A DNA stretch of 64,000 nucleotides from Acidimicrobiales bacterium (lineage in GTDB: Bacteria; Actinomycetota; Acidimicrobiia; Acidimicrobiales; MedAcidi-G1). A program made the translations under genes and the position numbers. The stretch covers positions 62,001 through 126,000 of the forward strand of contig JASLKK010000008.1 in assembly GCA_030747595.1 (NCBI GenBank), written 5' to 3'. Shown here piece after piece: positions 55,559 to 63,957 of the stretch. The notes beneath the pieces are model-generated. The model was not told where the DNA came from and made no database searches. It worked only from the letters and a program-made list of their open reading frames with translations. Every line of letters begins with the position of its first letter. The first letter of the stretch is position 1.

Positions 55559-55624
55559 CCACAGGCGTGTCCACACCCTGTGGAAAACCATCGCTTTAAA
55601 GAGCTTTGAACAGGCGCGACGCGT
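55559..55624. promoter_or_regulatory. Second DnaA-box-like cluster with an origin-shared 18-mer
   Basis: GTGTCCACA (55567-55575) and the complement of TTTTCCACA (55579-55587) sit close together, followed by TGAACAGGCGCGACGCGT (55607-55624), identical to 18111-18128 near oriC. It may titrate DnaA or mark an origin-linked element. Confidence 0.4.
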
Positions 55625-55638
55625 CCATTGAAGGAGGG

Positions 55639-55890
55639 TCACTCTTCGGTGGCTTGAAGCTCCATGTCGTCCATGCAGTGACGCGGTGGGTCGGGAATCT
55701 CGTCAGGGGCCACCGTCATTCGGACTTCGGTCCCGCAGAGGCTGCAGCGGTACTGGAGCTTCACCTTCCGGAGTTCGCCGACCGGCGGAGGTTCGGGAAT
55801 TGGAGTGGCTAGGGCCCGCAGCACAGTGATGCCCATGCGCAGCATCATCACGGCCACCGCGATAGCAATGATGATCTTCAACGTCAGCAT
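55639..55890 (-). CDS. Small membrane-anchored zinc-ribbon-like protein
   Basis: 83 residues: an N-terminal transmembrane helix (MLTLKIIIAIAVAVMMLRMGI) and a soluble part with YRCSLCGTEVRMTVAPDEIPDPPRHCMDDMEL, a C-x2-C plus a distant Cys that may bind zinc. It resembles short conserved actinobacterial hypothetical proteins; no function is known. It is divergent from doxX by 140 bases. Confidence 0.75.
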   Translation of the reverse strand: MLTLKIIIAIAVAVMMLRMGITVLRALATPIPEPPPVGELRKVKLQYRCSLCGTEVRMTVAPDEIPDPPRHCMDDMELQATEE

Positions 55891-56030
55891 CTGGCCAGCC
55901 TAGGACCGGCTAGGGAACGGACCCGGAGGTCGAGTGGCCCTAGTTCACGGATCTCCTCGTCCAGCGGGGTCCGGTCCCCCGGTAGTGTCCGCGTCGGTCG
56001 AGTCCTGCCCACCTGACCGGAGGTATTTCC

Positions 56031-56552
56031 ATGGAACTGACCACTGACGCCAACCTGGCTCTGCTGATCCTTCGGGTGGTGGTGGGTCTGACGTTGGCCG
56101 CCCATGGCTGGAACAAGTTCACTGGCGGGGGGAAGATCCCGGGCACCGGACGGTGGTTCGACAGCATCGGGATGCGCCCCGGGAGGCTGAATGCCTATCT
56201 TGCGGCGTCGACAGAGCTGGGAGCCGGCGTGCTGATGGCCGTGGGCCTCCTCCATTCGTTGGCTGCCGCGGGCGTCATCGGCGTGATGACTGTCGCCGGT
56301 TGGACGTCGCATCGCAGCAACGGGTTCTTCATCATCAAGGAGGGCTGGGAGTACGTTTTCGTGCTCTCGGTGGCCGCTCTCGTGTCAGCTACCACTGGCC
56401 CCGGCTCCTGGTCGGTGGATGACGTCCTGGGCATCGCCGACGACCTCGACGGCATGACCGGGCTGTGGATTGCGCTGCTGCTCGGCGTGGGCGGTGGTGT
56501 CGTCCAGATGCTCACCTTCTACCGGCCATCCAGCGTGGCGCGGGGCGACTGA
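56031..56552 (+). CDS. DoxX-family membrane protein
   Basis: 173 residues with four hydrophobic helices. The family opening LALLILRVVVGLTLAAHGWNKF is followed by a GRWFDSIGM loop and GAGVLMAVGLL. DoxX proteins act as quinol oxidase subunits in archaea and in redox-stress membrane complexes in mycobacteria; the role here is open. The start ATG is preceded by GGAGG. It precedes the phosphotransferase-family gene by 15 bases. Confidence 0.88.
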   Translation: MELTTDANLALLILRVVVGLTLAAHGWNKFTGGGKIPGTGRWFDSIGMRPGRLNAYLAASTELGAGVLMAVGLLHSLAAAGVIGVMTVAGWTSHRSNGFFIIKEGWEYVFVLSVAALVSATTGPGSWSVDDVLGIADDLDGMTGLWIALLLGVGGGVVQMLTFYRPSSVARGD

Positions 56553-56567
56553 CCGGACCGGCGGATA

Positions 56568-57662
56568 GTGCCAGACCACCTCAGGGGCCCGCTGGACGAA
56601 GACCTGGACCTCCGGGCATTGGAGGAATGGCTGGTCGACCGCCTCTCTGACGACGGGGTCGGGGCCGTGCGATTGGCGGCACCGGTCCGACCCGAGGGCG
56701 GCTACTCGGGAGAGACGCTGATCCTGCCTGCCGTCGTCGAGAAGGATGGCCGGGAGGTTGAGGAGCGCTTCGTCGTGAGACGGGAGCCTCCGGAAGCGGC
56801 CATCTACCCGGCGCAGTCGCCGACCACCACCGTCGAGGTGGAGCTGCAGTGGCGGGTGCTGCGGGGACTGGAGGACCACTCCGAGGTGCCCGTGGCCCCG
56901 TCAATCGGCTTCGAGCCGGACGGGAAGATCCTGGGTGGACCGTTCTTCGTGTCCGGCTTCGTAGCCGGCGACATACCGCGGGAGGATCCGGCCTACGTGG
57001 CCGAGGGCTTCTATGCGGAGGCCACGCCTGAGCGCAGGCGGGCCATGAACGAGGCGGCGGCGCAAACCATCGCCACGGTGAACCGGGTGGACTGGATGAC
57101 CGCCGGCCTCGGTCACCTGGTCCCGGAGGGGTGTGAGCCCACGAACCTTCGCCAACTGGACCTGTGGGAGGAGTTCGCCACGGGCGAGTTGCGAGGGCGC
57201 CTGCATCCGACCCTGGCCGAAGGTTGGCGGAGGCTCAGGGCCGAGGTTCCACCCGATGCTCCACCGGCTCTCTGCTGGGGTGACTGCAGGCTGGGGAACA
57301 TCTTCTGGGATGGAGCCAGGCCGGCCTGCACGACCGACTTCGAGGGGGCGACCATCGCCCCGGCGGAGTTCGACCTGGGATGGTTCTTGAGCTTCGACCG
57401 GTGGATCCACGAGGCCTGCGGGAATCCCCGCCTGGACGGCGAGCCCTCCCGGGAGGAGCTGGTCGGGGTGTACGAGCGGGCGTTGGGACGCCGGGCTGTG
57501 GGTGTGCGCTGGCACGAGGTCTTCGGCGCGGCCCGCTACTGCGCCGTCGTCCTGCGGGTCATGAACCGCCTGGAGGAACGCGGCCTCCTGCCACCCGGGA
57601 GCGACCTCTACCTGGGCGGCGGGGTTACTGATGCCCTGCGGATGCAGTTGGAGGAACGCTGA
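56568..57662 (+). CDS. Phosphotransferase-family (APH/ACAD10-like) kinase
   Basis: A 364-residue protein-kinase-like fold. The N-lobe has PEGGYSGETLIL and the Lys-like strand RFVVRREPP; the catalytic loop is LCWGDCRLGNIFWDG, where Trp replaces the usual His of HGD, a pattern common in the acyl-CoA-associated subgroup; the metal motif is TTDFEGA. The substrate is probably a hydroxyacyl or sugar compound, not necessarily an antibiotic. Start GTG 56568 is tentative. It is 26 bases before the deacetylase-like gene. Confidence 0.83.
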   Translation: MPDHLRGPLDEDLDLRALEEWLVDRLSDDGVGAVRLAAPVRPEGGYSGETLILPAVVEKDGREVEERFVVRREPPEAAIYPAQSPTTTVEVELQWRVLRGLEDHSEVPVAPSIGFEPDGKILGGPFFVSGFVAGDIPREDPAYVAEGFYAEATPERRRAMNEAAAQTIATVNRVDWMTAGLGHLVPEGCEPTNLRQLDLWEEFATGELRGRLHPTLAEGWRRLRAEVPPDAPPALCWGDCRLGNIFWDGARPACTTDFEGATIAPAEFDLGWFLSFDRWIHEACGNPRLDGEPSREELVGVYERALGRRAVGVRWHEVFGAARYCAVVLRVMNRLEERGLLPPGSDLYLGGGVTDALRMQLEER

Positions 57663-57688
57663 ACCGGCGGCCCACCTACGGTGACGGC

Positions 57689-58717
57689 ATGCAGGTCATC
57701 CTGAGCGACGATCACCGTGCCCATTTCCCGTCCGCGGAACTTTTCGAGGGTGGCCTGGTTCGGCCATTCGAGTGTCCGGAACGATGGGACCACGTGGTGG
57801 CCGCCCTGGATGCGGCCGGGTTCGAGGACCGTCATGATCCTGAGCCGGTCGACCTGGATGGGGTCGTTCGGGTCCACGATCCTGCCTACGTTGACTTCCT
57901 GCGGACGTTCTGGGAGGACTGGACGGCATCCGGGCATACGGGCGACGCCATCCCCACGATGTTTCCGGTGCGGGGACTCCGCCACGATCGGGTGCCCCTG
58001 GAGCCCGATGGTCGGCTGGGGTACTTCGCCTTCGCCGCTGAGACGGCGATCACCGCCGGGACGTGGAGGGCCGCATCGGCTGCTGCGGCAATTGCCCAGA
58101 CCGGGCAGCGCCTTGTCGCCGCCGGGTCGCCGGCGGCCTTCGGACTGTGCAGGCCGCCGGGCCACCATGCGTCGTCCGACCAGTTCGGCGGCTACTGCTT
58201 CCTGAACAACGCGGCCATCGCCGCAGAGGGGTTCCTCGTCGACGGAGCCGATCGGGTGGCGGTACTGGACATCGACTTCCACCACGGCAACGGCACCCAG
58301 GGCATCTTCTGGGAGCGGGCCGACGTGCTTTTCACGTCGCTCCACGGGCACCCGGCCGACGCTTTCCCGTACTTCCTCGGTTATGAGGACGAGACGGGGG
58401 CCGGTCTCGGAGAGGGCTGCACCGCCAACTATCCGATGCGCCCCGGCACGGGCTTCGCCGAATGGTCGACGGCCCTAGACGATGCCTGCCGGCGGATCCT
58501 CGCCCACCGACCAGATGCCCTGGTGGTGTCGCTGGGCGTGGACACCTTCGAGGGCGATCCGATCAGCTTCTTCCGCCTAGCCACCGCTGACTACCTGGAG
58601 GTGGGCCACCGTATTCGCGCCCTGGGCCTGCCCACCCTGTATGTGATGGAAGGTGGCTACGCGGTGGCGGAGATCGGCGCCAACACCGTCAACGTCCTGA
58701 CCGGACACATCGGCTGA
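57689..58717 (+). CDS. Histone-deacetylase-family hydrolase, acetylpolyamine-amidohydrolase-like
   Basis: 342 residues with a complete HDAC-fold site: RPPGHHASSDQFGGYCFLNNAAIAA (split around residues 151-174), VLDIDFHHGNGTQGIF, SLGVDTFEGDPIS and EGGYAV. The FGGYCFLNN and DIDFHHGNG blocks resemble acetylpolyamine amidohydrolases, so polyamine deacetylation is the favoured guess. It is distinct from the AcuC-like gene at 3956. It lies downstream of the phosphotransferase gene in the same direction. Confidence 0.88.
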   Translation: MQVILSDDHRAHFPSAELFEGGLVRPFECPERWDHVVAALDAAGFEDRHDPEPVDLDGVVRVHDPAYVDFLRTFWEDWTASGHTGDAIPTMFPVRGLRHDRVPLEPDGRLGYFAFAAETAITAGTWRAASAAAAIAQTGQRLVAAGSPAAFGLCRPPGHHASSDQFGGYCFLNNAAIAAEGFLVDGADRVAVLDIDFHHGNGTQGIFWERADVLFTSLHGHPADAFPYFLGYEDETGAGLGEGCTANYPMRPGTGFAEWSTALDDACRRILAHRPDALVVSLGVDTFEGDPISFFRLATADYLEVGHRIRALGLPTLYVMEGGYAVAEIGANTVNVLTGHIG

Positions 58718-58748
58718 CCAGCAGGCTCCCTGACGCCTGATCCGGTGA

Positions 58749-59132
58749 TCAGACGTTGTCCCGTTCGGCCAGCTGGCGCTTGGTGGCGACGAGGCGCCAG
58801 GCATCCTCGACCACGGCGGCCACCTCGTCCCAGTCGAGGTCCACGTCGAGCCGCAGGCCGACCCATCCCCGGGGGCCCACGTAGGGGGGGACGAAGAACC
58901 GGTCCGGTTCCTGGTCGACCAGCTCGGCCTGTACCCCGGCTGCCGCCTTGAACCACAGGGTGGGACGGTCGTCCTCCTGATGGTGGTGCAGGTTGCAGAA
59001 GGCCGTACGCCTGACCACGGCGAAGGTAGGCATGCCGTGGTTTATCCGCTCCTCGACACCGGGCAGTGGGAGGCAGGCAGTCCGTAGCCCGGTCAACAAC
59101 GCCTGATCCTGAGCGTCACGATCCGTGGTCAT
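58749..59132 (-). CDS. MmcQ/YjbR-family protein
   Basis: A 127-residue protein of the MmcQ/YjbR fold (a CyaY-like, double-wing domain once described as DNA-binding). Family features: CLPLPGVEERINHGMPTF, DRPTLWFKA, DRFFVPPYVGPRGWVGLRLD and the C-terminal AWRLVATKRQL. ATG 59132 is used; the longer frame runs through the tRNA-Ala gene. The function of the family is poorly known. Confidence 0.83.
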   Translation of the reverse strand: MTTDRDAQDQALLTGLRTACLPLPGVEERINHGMPTFAVVRRTAFCNLHHHQEDDRPTLWFKAAAGVQAELVDQEPDRFFVPPYVGPRGWVGLRLDVDLDWDEVAAVVEDAWRLVATKRQLAERDNV

Positions 59133-59160
59133 CCGGTTATCGACAGACGACGATTCATGG

Positions 59161-59234
59161 TGGAGCTGATGGGAATCGAACCCACGACCCCCTGCTTGCA
59201 AAGCAGGTGCTCTAGCCAACTGAGCTACAGCCCC
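59161..59234 (-). tRNA. alaT: tRNA-Ala(TGC)
   Basis: On the minus strand: acceptor GGGGCTG/CAGCTCC, D-arm AGCTCAGTTGGCTAGAGC, anticodon loop TTTGCAA (TGC), T-arm GGTTCGATTCC, encoded CCA at 59160-59158. Confidence 0.97.
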
Positions 59235-59331
59235 GTGTGGTCCCGTCGGGACGCGGCCCAGCGTACGAGGAGGGTGACCGTGGTCGTTGGCCATTCGGGT
59301 CATGCCGGCGGATGCATTCTTCCGCCAGCGG

Positions 59332-59463
59332 TCAGGGAATGACGAGCTGGAGCGGGGTGTGACGGGCGAGGACGTCGAGGTCGATGTCGGCGTGCAGGAT
59401 GGGGATACGGGCCTCGATGGCGGCGGCGATGAGGCAGTCGATGAGTCGGCGTACGGTTTCCCC
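59332..59463 (-). pseudogene. Truncated VapC-type PIN-domain toxin
   Basis: About 43 residues match only the C-terminal third of VapC PIN nucleases: VRRLIDCLIAAAIEARIPILHADIDLDVLARHT, with the third and fourth acidic residues. The upstream frame to 59601 is not PIN-like and runs into the oppositely oriented restriction gene. No vapB antitoxin is seen. The gene was probably cut when the restriction-modification locus arrived. Confidence 0.8.
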
Positions 59464-59558
59464 CTGCCCAGAGGTTGTAGCGAAATTGTCGGGGCTTTTG
59501 CGGGCCGGCTCCTTCGTGGAGACTGTGGGTCTTCTAGTCCGGCTATTGGGGGTGACGA

Positions 59559-60080
59559 ATGGTTCCAGGTATGGATAGTGAGAAGTTGTCAAGGCGGACA
59601 AAGCAGCCAGGGCACGATCAGACGTTCCGTGCTTCTGAGGCGAACTTCATGGAGGTAGCCAGAAGGTGCCTTGACCCGTCCAGGTACCGAGTTGAAGAAC
59701 AACCACGAGAACTGGCTCACATCTTCGATGACCAGAGCGGAGAGTCGGTGCTCGGTGTTCAACCTGAGGCGGTTGTTGAGTCCCTAACGACAAAGCGCCG
59801 CTTTTTCGTTGAGGTAAAGAAACAAGGGCCACGCGGCAATGCCGAAGAGCGGGCTTGCAAGCACCACACAGTCCGATTCGTTCAACACCTACACGACCTA
59901 TATGAATACGACTATCACCCATACGTAACCGTGTTCTGCGAGAACCTTGCGACCGACAGGAGATACACCCTCAAGTTCCAATACTTGTTTGAACCTGACA
60001 ACTACTTCCTCTGGGTCGGCTACGACCTAGACAACTTGAAGAACTACCTAGAAGGTCGCTGCCAGGCGTGGCTTGACTGA
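59559..60080 (+). CDS. Type II restriction endonuclease, EcoRI/MunI-like
   Basis: 173 residues. A PD-(D/E)xK-type core is seen at PEAVVES (Glu70) and FVEVKKQG (Glu85, Lys87), followed by GNAEERACKHHT (93-104), closely like the GNA-ER-KH motif after the catalytic Lys in EcoRI-like enzymes. The next gene is an adenine methyltransferase, so this is the nuclease of a restriction-modification pair. The cut site is unknown (EcoRI and MunI cut GAATTC and CAATTG). Starts at ATG 59559 or 59571. The gene has visibly lower GC than its neighbours, which suggests transfer. Confidence 0.78.
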   Translation: MVPGMDSEKLSRRTKQPGHDQTFRASEANFMEVARRCLDPSRYRVEEQPRELAHIFDDQSGESVLGVQPEAVVESLTTKRRFFVEVKKQGPRGNAEERACKHHTVRFVQHLHDLYEYDYHPYVTVFCENLATDRRYTLKFQYLFEPDNYFLWVGYDLDNLKNYLEGRCQAWLD

Positions 60081-60118
60081 GTAGGTGGGTCCGATGGTTA
60101 CCAGAAGTGAGGGATACA

Positions 60119-60184
60119 GACGGGGAGTCCCCAAGGAGGAGGAGGCCCTTCAGGTTGTCGAATCCTTCTTGGGGACTCGCCGTC
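60119..60184 (+). terminator. Long hairpin terminator between endonuclease and methyltransferase genes
   Basis: Arms 60119-60135 and 60168-60184 are complementary at 16 of 17 positions (core GGAGTCCCCAAG) and are followed by TTTGTT. It separates the convergent restriction and methylation genes. Confidence 0.75.
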
Positions 60185-60291
60185 TTTGTTCCACTTCCCA
60201 GGCTCAGGTGGCAGCGGCACGACGGTAACTGGGAGTTCCGGGGTGATAGCCAGGCCGAGTCAGTCGAGGCAGTTCGCACCCTGCTCGGTCT

Positions 60292-61389
60292 CTAGCCGTT
60301 GAACAGAGAACCCTGGCCAGATGGAGATTGGACGTTGTCGGGTTCTTTGGAGAACCCCTCGGTCATCCGTCGCACGGTCGCTGGCTCACCCGCAATGACC
60401 ACGTACTCGAGATTGCGGAGGTGTGAGACCTTGCCGACTTTGTCACCGTCCGGGTTGAAGATCCCGATCTGGGCGCCGACGTACCGTTTGGAATCAAAGG
60501 CCAGAGCAACCACCTCACCGTGAACGCTGCAGAGGTCGATCAGGTCCTCTTTCTCGATCCAGGATTCGTCGTTGTAAGACAGGATGACCACTTCAGCCTT
60601 GACTGACGTAATGGCATCGGCCAGCACAGCGGGCATCTCGCGCTTGCGGTTGTAGGCACTCTTCGTTTCTGGGTCACGCGAATCGATCCGTTTACACGCG
60701 ACGCCGTAGTGCTCTGGGTTGTCCCAGGCCACGAGGGTCTCCCAGATGTGGTAGTTGGTGAAATAGCGGTGCTGGTTGTATGGCGGGTCCAGATAAGCGA
60801 GATCGAATGGACCGATCTGTTTAGCTAGTTCGTTCGCGTCACCTCGGAGCACTTCTCCGCCTCCCGGCAGGAGTTCCGGTACCCGGAGTTCAAGATCATT
60901 GAAGGAACGTCGTGCCCATTTCTTCACGTAAGCCATCTGCACGCCGGTCGTTGAGTCAACGCGATCGGCGGCTTCGATGAGGCTCGTCAAGAGAATCGGA
61001 AACAATGGCGACCCTCGGAACTCCGCTTCGAGAACGTCACGGATCGCATCCACGCGCTCACCGTTGAATGGCTGAAAGAAACGTGACTGCACACAGAACG
61101 TGTCAGTGAAGTAGCCGGGGGAACCAGGCACATGGGATAGATAATCCAACGCCTCTGTGAGTTCCTTGTTGGAAACCGAACGACTATCAGCGGCGATGTA
61201 GCACTGCGCGAAAACCTCCGAGTACCGAGCAATGTCGACAGCGGTGACATACCCGCCCAGCCGCTTGAACTCTTGGGCAACCCTTGTCGTGCCGGTGAAC
61301 AGGTCCAGCGCCGTGGTGGCCCCCGATGCTTCGAAGAGTTCGCCCAAGACAGGAACAAGGCGCCGCTTCGACCCGATGTATTTGATCAT
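60292..61389 (-). CDS. DNA adenine methyltransferase (D12/alpha-class)
   Basis: 365 residues. Motif X comes first (KYIGSKRRLV, 3-12), then SAM motif I (LDLFTGTTRVAQEF, 28-41) and catalytic motif IV DPPY (201-204) followed by NQHRYFTNYHIWETL. That order is the alpha class, which makes N6-methyladenine. It should protect host DNA from the convergent endonuclease. No controller protein gene is visible. GC is lower than in flanking housekeeping genes. Confidence 0.9.
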   Translation of the reverse strand: MIKYIGSKRRLVPVLGELFEASGATTALDLFTGTTRVAQEFKRLGGYVTAVDIARYSEVFAQCYIAADSRSVSNKELTEALDYLSHVPGSPGYFTDTFCVQSRFFQPFNGERVDAIRDVLEAEFRGSPLFPILLTSLIEAADRVDSTTGVQMAYVKKWARRSFNDLELRVPELLPGGGEVLRGDANELAKQIGPFDLAYLDPPYNQHRYFTNYHIWETLVAWDNPEHYGVACKRIDSRDPETKSAYNRKREMPAVLADAITSVKAEVVILSYNDESWIEKEDLIDLCSVHGEVVALAFDSKRYVGAQIGIFNPDGDKVGKVSHLRNLEYVVIAGEPATVRRMTEGFSKEPDNVQSPSGQGSLFNG

Positions 61390-61555
61390 TCGCTCAACCT
61401 GCCTGACACGACTGGCCCATTCACCCGTCTACCGGCATTATGCCGACCGCCGGTGACAGTAAGGGTGCTTGGCCTCGAACCGGGGACAGTCACGGCGCTA
61501 GCCCGGGTCCGGCGCATGGTGGAACCGTTCGCCGGGAGCCCAGGGCTTAACGAGA

Positions 61556-61590
61556 CCTGATCCGGCCGGGGATCTCGTACCCGGATCAGG
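61556..61590 (-). terminator. Hairpin terminator downstream of the xse-linked operon
   Basis: CCTGATCCGG (61556-61565) and CCGGATCAGG (61581-61590), a perfect 10-bp stem with a 15-base loop, lies 32 bases past the end of the minus-strand gene at 61622. The rest of 61390-61621 has no gene I can support. Confidence 0.7.
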
Positions 61591-61621
61591 AGGCGGGTCG
61601 CCGCCTGTGGATCCCGTCGGG

Positions 61622-62443
61622 TCAGGCCGCGATGGGTCGCCCGAACGGCAGGTCGGTGAGCCAGCCGGCCATGAAGGCCTCGGCCCGTTCGCAGGCACCC
61701 AGGATCGGACCGTCCCCGTGGCCGAGAACGTCACCGATGATGGTCGACACCGTGTCACGAACCGCGTCCACCTCGCCGACGAGGGGGCCGGCGGTGGTCA
61801 CGAAGTCCGGGAGGGCCAGCACGCCGTTTCGCCGGCAGTGGGCTACCGCCCTGGTGGTCAGCGGGAGCGGACCGGTGGGCACGACGGCCCGGACCCGGAG
61901 TTGATCTGCAACTCCGTGGTCGATGGCGCCGACCTTGGACCCCACGAACAACAGGTCTGCTGTCGCCGTGAGTGGGTCCGGGGCTTCGACGAGCGACAGG
62001 CCACGCCCGGCCAACTCGTCGAGCAGGGCCGGTCCGGCCGATCCATCAATCACGGCGGTGCTTGCGTCTGGGCAGGCGGCGAGTCCGGCGGCCACCGCCC
62101 CGGCTGTAAGCAGGACGGCGTTGGACGGGGTCTCGACGTCGCCCAGCTCGCCCGCGGCAACGCCCTTACCGGCGGTGAGCCGGTAGTCGACGTCCCACCC
62201 GGCCACCTCGGCGACGAACGCGGCCACAGCGGTGTCACGGCCATCGGGAGCGGCGTTGATGCCGGCCGAGATCCCGGTTTCCCGGCGCTCGAGGACGGCC
62301 AGGGCGTAGGTGGTCGACCGAGCCAGGTCCCTTGCTCCCCCCTGGAGGATCTTGGGTGCACATCGCACGCCGCCGGTCCCGGCCACATCGGTGAGGTCGA
62401 TGGCCACGAAGGCGTCGGTAGAGGTGAGCTTGCGGATGAACAC
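61622..62443 (-). CDS. Diverged Glu/Leu/Phe/Val-dehydrogenase-like protein
   Basis: 273 residues that follow the amino-acid dehydrogenase layout at reduced size: GTGGVRCAPKI...DLARSTTYALAVL, then GINAAPDGRDT, a Rossmann-like middle, and DLLFVGSKVGAIDHGVADQL...VVPTGPLPLTTRAVAHCRRNGVLALPDFVTTAGPLVG, matching the dehydrogenase C-terminus. The Lys-rich catalytic GGGKG segment of true dehydrogenases is not seen, so enzymatic activity is doubtful. It is 3 bases from xseB, so probably in the xseA-xseB operon. Confidence 0.6.
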   Translation of the reverse strand: MFIRKLTSTDAFVAIDLTDVAGTGGVRCAPKILQGGARDLARSTTYALAVLERRETGISAGINAAPDGRDTAVAAFVAEVAGWDVDYRLTAGKGVAAGELGDVETPSNAVLLTAGAVAAGLAACPDASTAVIDGSAGPALLDELAGRGLSLVEAPDPLTATADLLFVGSKVGAIDHGVADQLRVRAVVPTGPLPLTTRAVAHCRRNGVLALPDFVTTAGPLVGEVDAVRDTVSTIIGDVLGHGDGPILGACERAEAFMAGWLTDLPFGRPIAA

Positions 62444-62446
62444 CGG

Positions 62447-62680
62447 TCAGCTGTCCGACTGCTGTTCAGCGGCTTCAGGGTCGAGAGCGGCGATTACCCG
62501 GGTGACGTGGAGACGGGCGTCATCGAGACGGGAACGGCAGTGGCGGATAAGTACGTCGGCCCGCTGCACCCGCTCGGCCAGCAGGTCCACGTCGGCGGTG
62601 TCGGACTCCAGGGTCCCGAGGATTTGCTGGAGTTCGTCGAGGGCTTCGGCGTAGCCGGGCAGGTCCCCATCGGTGGTCAC
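62447..62680 (-). CDS. xseB: Exodeoxyribonuclease VII small subunit
   Basis: 77 residues, a helical hairpin with the family pattern GYAEALDELQQILGTLESDTADVDLLAERVQRADVLIRHCRSRL. Several copies assemble with XseA to degrade single-stranded DNA. It follows xseA by 11 bases. The ATG start follows GGAGGGCGACC. Confidence 0.93.
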   Translation of the reverse strand: MTTDGDLPGYAEALDELQQILGTLESDTADVDLLAERVQRADVLIRHCRSRLDDARLHVTRVIAALDPEAAEQQSDS

Positions 62681-62691
62681 TGGTCGCCCTC

Positions 62692-63957
62692 CTAGCTGGC
62701 CGGGTTGTTGTCGTCGACGGTACTCGCCACCTGACCGCCGGCCAGCGTCGTGACCAGGGTGTCGCCGGTGCTCACGTCGTCGGCCGTGCGGACCAGCGAG
62801 CCGTCGGTCCGTCGGGTGATCGACCAGCCACGGGCAAGTATCCGGATGGGGTCCAGAGCGCGTACCCGGGCGGCCAGGCCGTCGAGTTGTCCGCCTTGTC
62901 GGTCCAGGAAGGTTCCTGGACTCCTGACGAAACGAGTGGTGGCCGTCTCGATCTGGTCGGCGTGGCGGGTCAGTCCGGCCGATGCCGACCGGTTGGTTCG
63001 GTGGGCTACCTCGTCGAGACGGTCACTGGCTCGGTCGACAGCAGCTCGGGCCCGGTCGGCAATGGTCATTCGCAGTCCGTTGACGGCATCGGAGAACGCC
63101 TGGACCTGTTCGACGAGGGCGGCCGCACATGCCGTGGGCGTTTTCAACGCCGTATGGGCCGCTTCGTCGGCCACCGAACGGTCGATCTCGTGTCCGATTC
63201 CGGTTACCACGGCTACGTCGAGCGCGGCAATGGTACGGGCCAATACCTCAGCGTCGAAGGCCGCCAGGTCAGTGGCTGAACCACCACCGCGGATCAGGGC
63301 GATCACGTCGGGCTGGTGGGTAGCAACCACAGACAGAGCTTCGGCGAGATCGACGGCCGAGCCGTGGCCCTGGACACGTGCGTCGTGTTCGAGCACTTCG
63401 AAGGGCAGTCCGCTGCGGACCAACTCGTCGGTGAAGTCGGCATGGGCTGCCGAACCCACGCTGGTCACCAGCCCAATTCGCAGGGGTGGCACCGGTATGA
63501 GGTTGGCCCGATTAGCCCGTAGCAGCCCCTCGTCGGCCAGAGCATGGAGCAGGCGGTCGCGTTCGGCGGCCAACAGTCCCAGAGTGAACGTGGGGTCGAC
63601 GCCGTGCATGATCAGTTGGAGGCGACCGCTGGGCGGGTAGAAGTCGAGCCGTGCCCGGATACGGAGTTGCAGGTCGTTGCCGAGGGCCAACCCGCCGGCC
63701 GAGGCCAGCGTCTGGTCTACGCCGGGGCGCGCTCCCTTGAAGAGGGCCACGCTGAGCTTGGCGGCTACCGCTCGTCCCGGTACGTCAGATGGCTCCACCA
63801 GGTCGAAGTAGGCGTGGCCACTCCGGGCATCGTGGAAGCCCGATATCTGGCCCTCGACCCACAGGTCTTCGGGGAACAGGGTGGTCAGTCCGTCCTTGAG
63901 TAGGTGGGAGAGGTCCTCGACGGACAACACGGGGAGCTCACCCGATGGTTCGACCAC
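62692..63957 (-). CDS. xseA: Exodeoxyribonuclease VII large subunit
   Basis: The catalytic subunit: an N-terminal OB fold (DLWVEGQISGFHDARSGHAYFDL), the nuclease core with RIGLVTSVGSAAHADF, VALIRGGGSATDLAAFDAEVLART and VVTGIGHEIDRSVADEAAHTALKTPTACAA, then a long helical segment. The 421 residues are normal. The start is GTG 63957. Only 43 bases remain upstream in the window. Confidence 0.95.
   Translation of the reverse strand: MVEPSGELPVLSVEDLSHLLKDGLTTLFPEDLWVEGQISGFHDARSGHAYFDLVEPSDVPGRAVAAKLSVALFKGARPGVDQTLASAGGLALGNDLQLRIRARLDFYPPSGRLQLIMHGVDPTFTLGLLAAERDRLLHALADEGLLRANRANLIPVPPLRIGLVTSVGSAAHADFTDELVRSGLPFEVLEHDARVQGHGSAVDLAEALSVVATHQPDVIALIRGGGSATDLAAFDAEVLARTIAALDVAVVTGIGHEIDRSVADEAAHTALKTPTACAAALVEQVQAFSDAVNGLRMTIADRARAAVDRASDRLDEVAHRTNRSASAGLTRHADQIETATTRFVRSPGTFLDRQGGQLDGLAARVRALDPIRILARGWSITRRTDGSLVRTADDVSTGDTLVTTLAGGQVASTVDDNNPAS

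Noticed and set aside
59133-59303. N-terminal extension of the MmcQ/YjbR frame
   Set aside because: It is the tRNA-Ala gene read in a protein frame.
60107-60295. 62-residue frame between the restriction and methylation genes
   Set aside because: Most of it is the terminator hairpin; no family match, so a controller protein could not be supported.
59559-61389. GAATTC or CAATTG avoidance as proof of specificity
   Set aside because: Both sites occur several times in the window, so no specificity can be inferred by eye.
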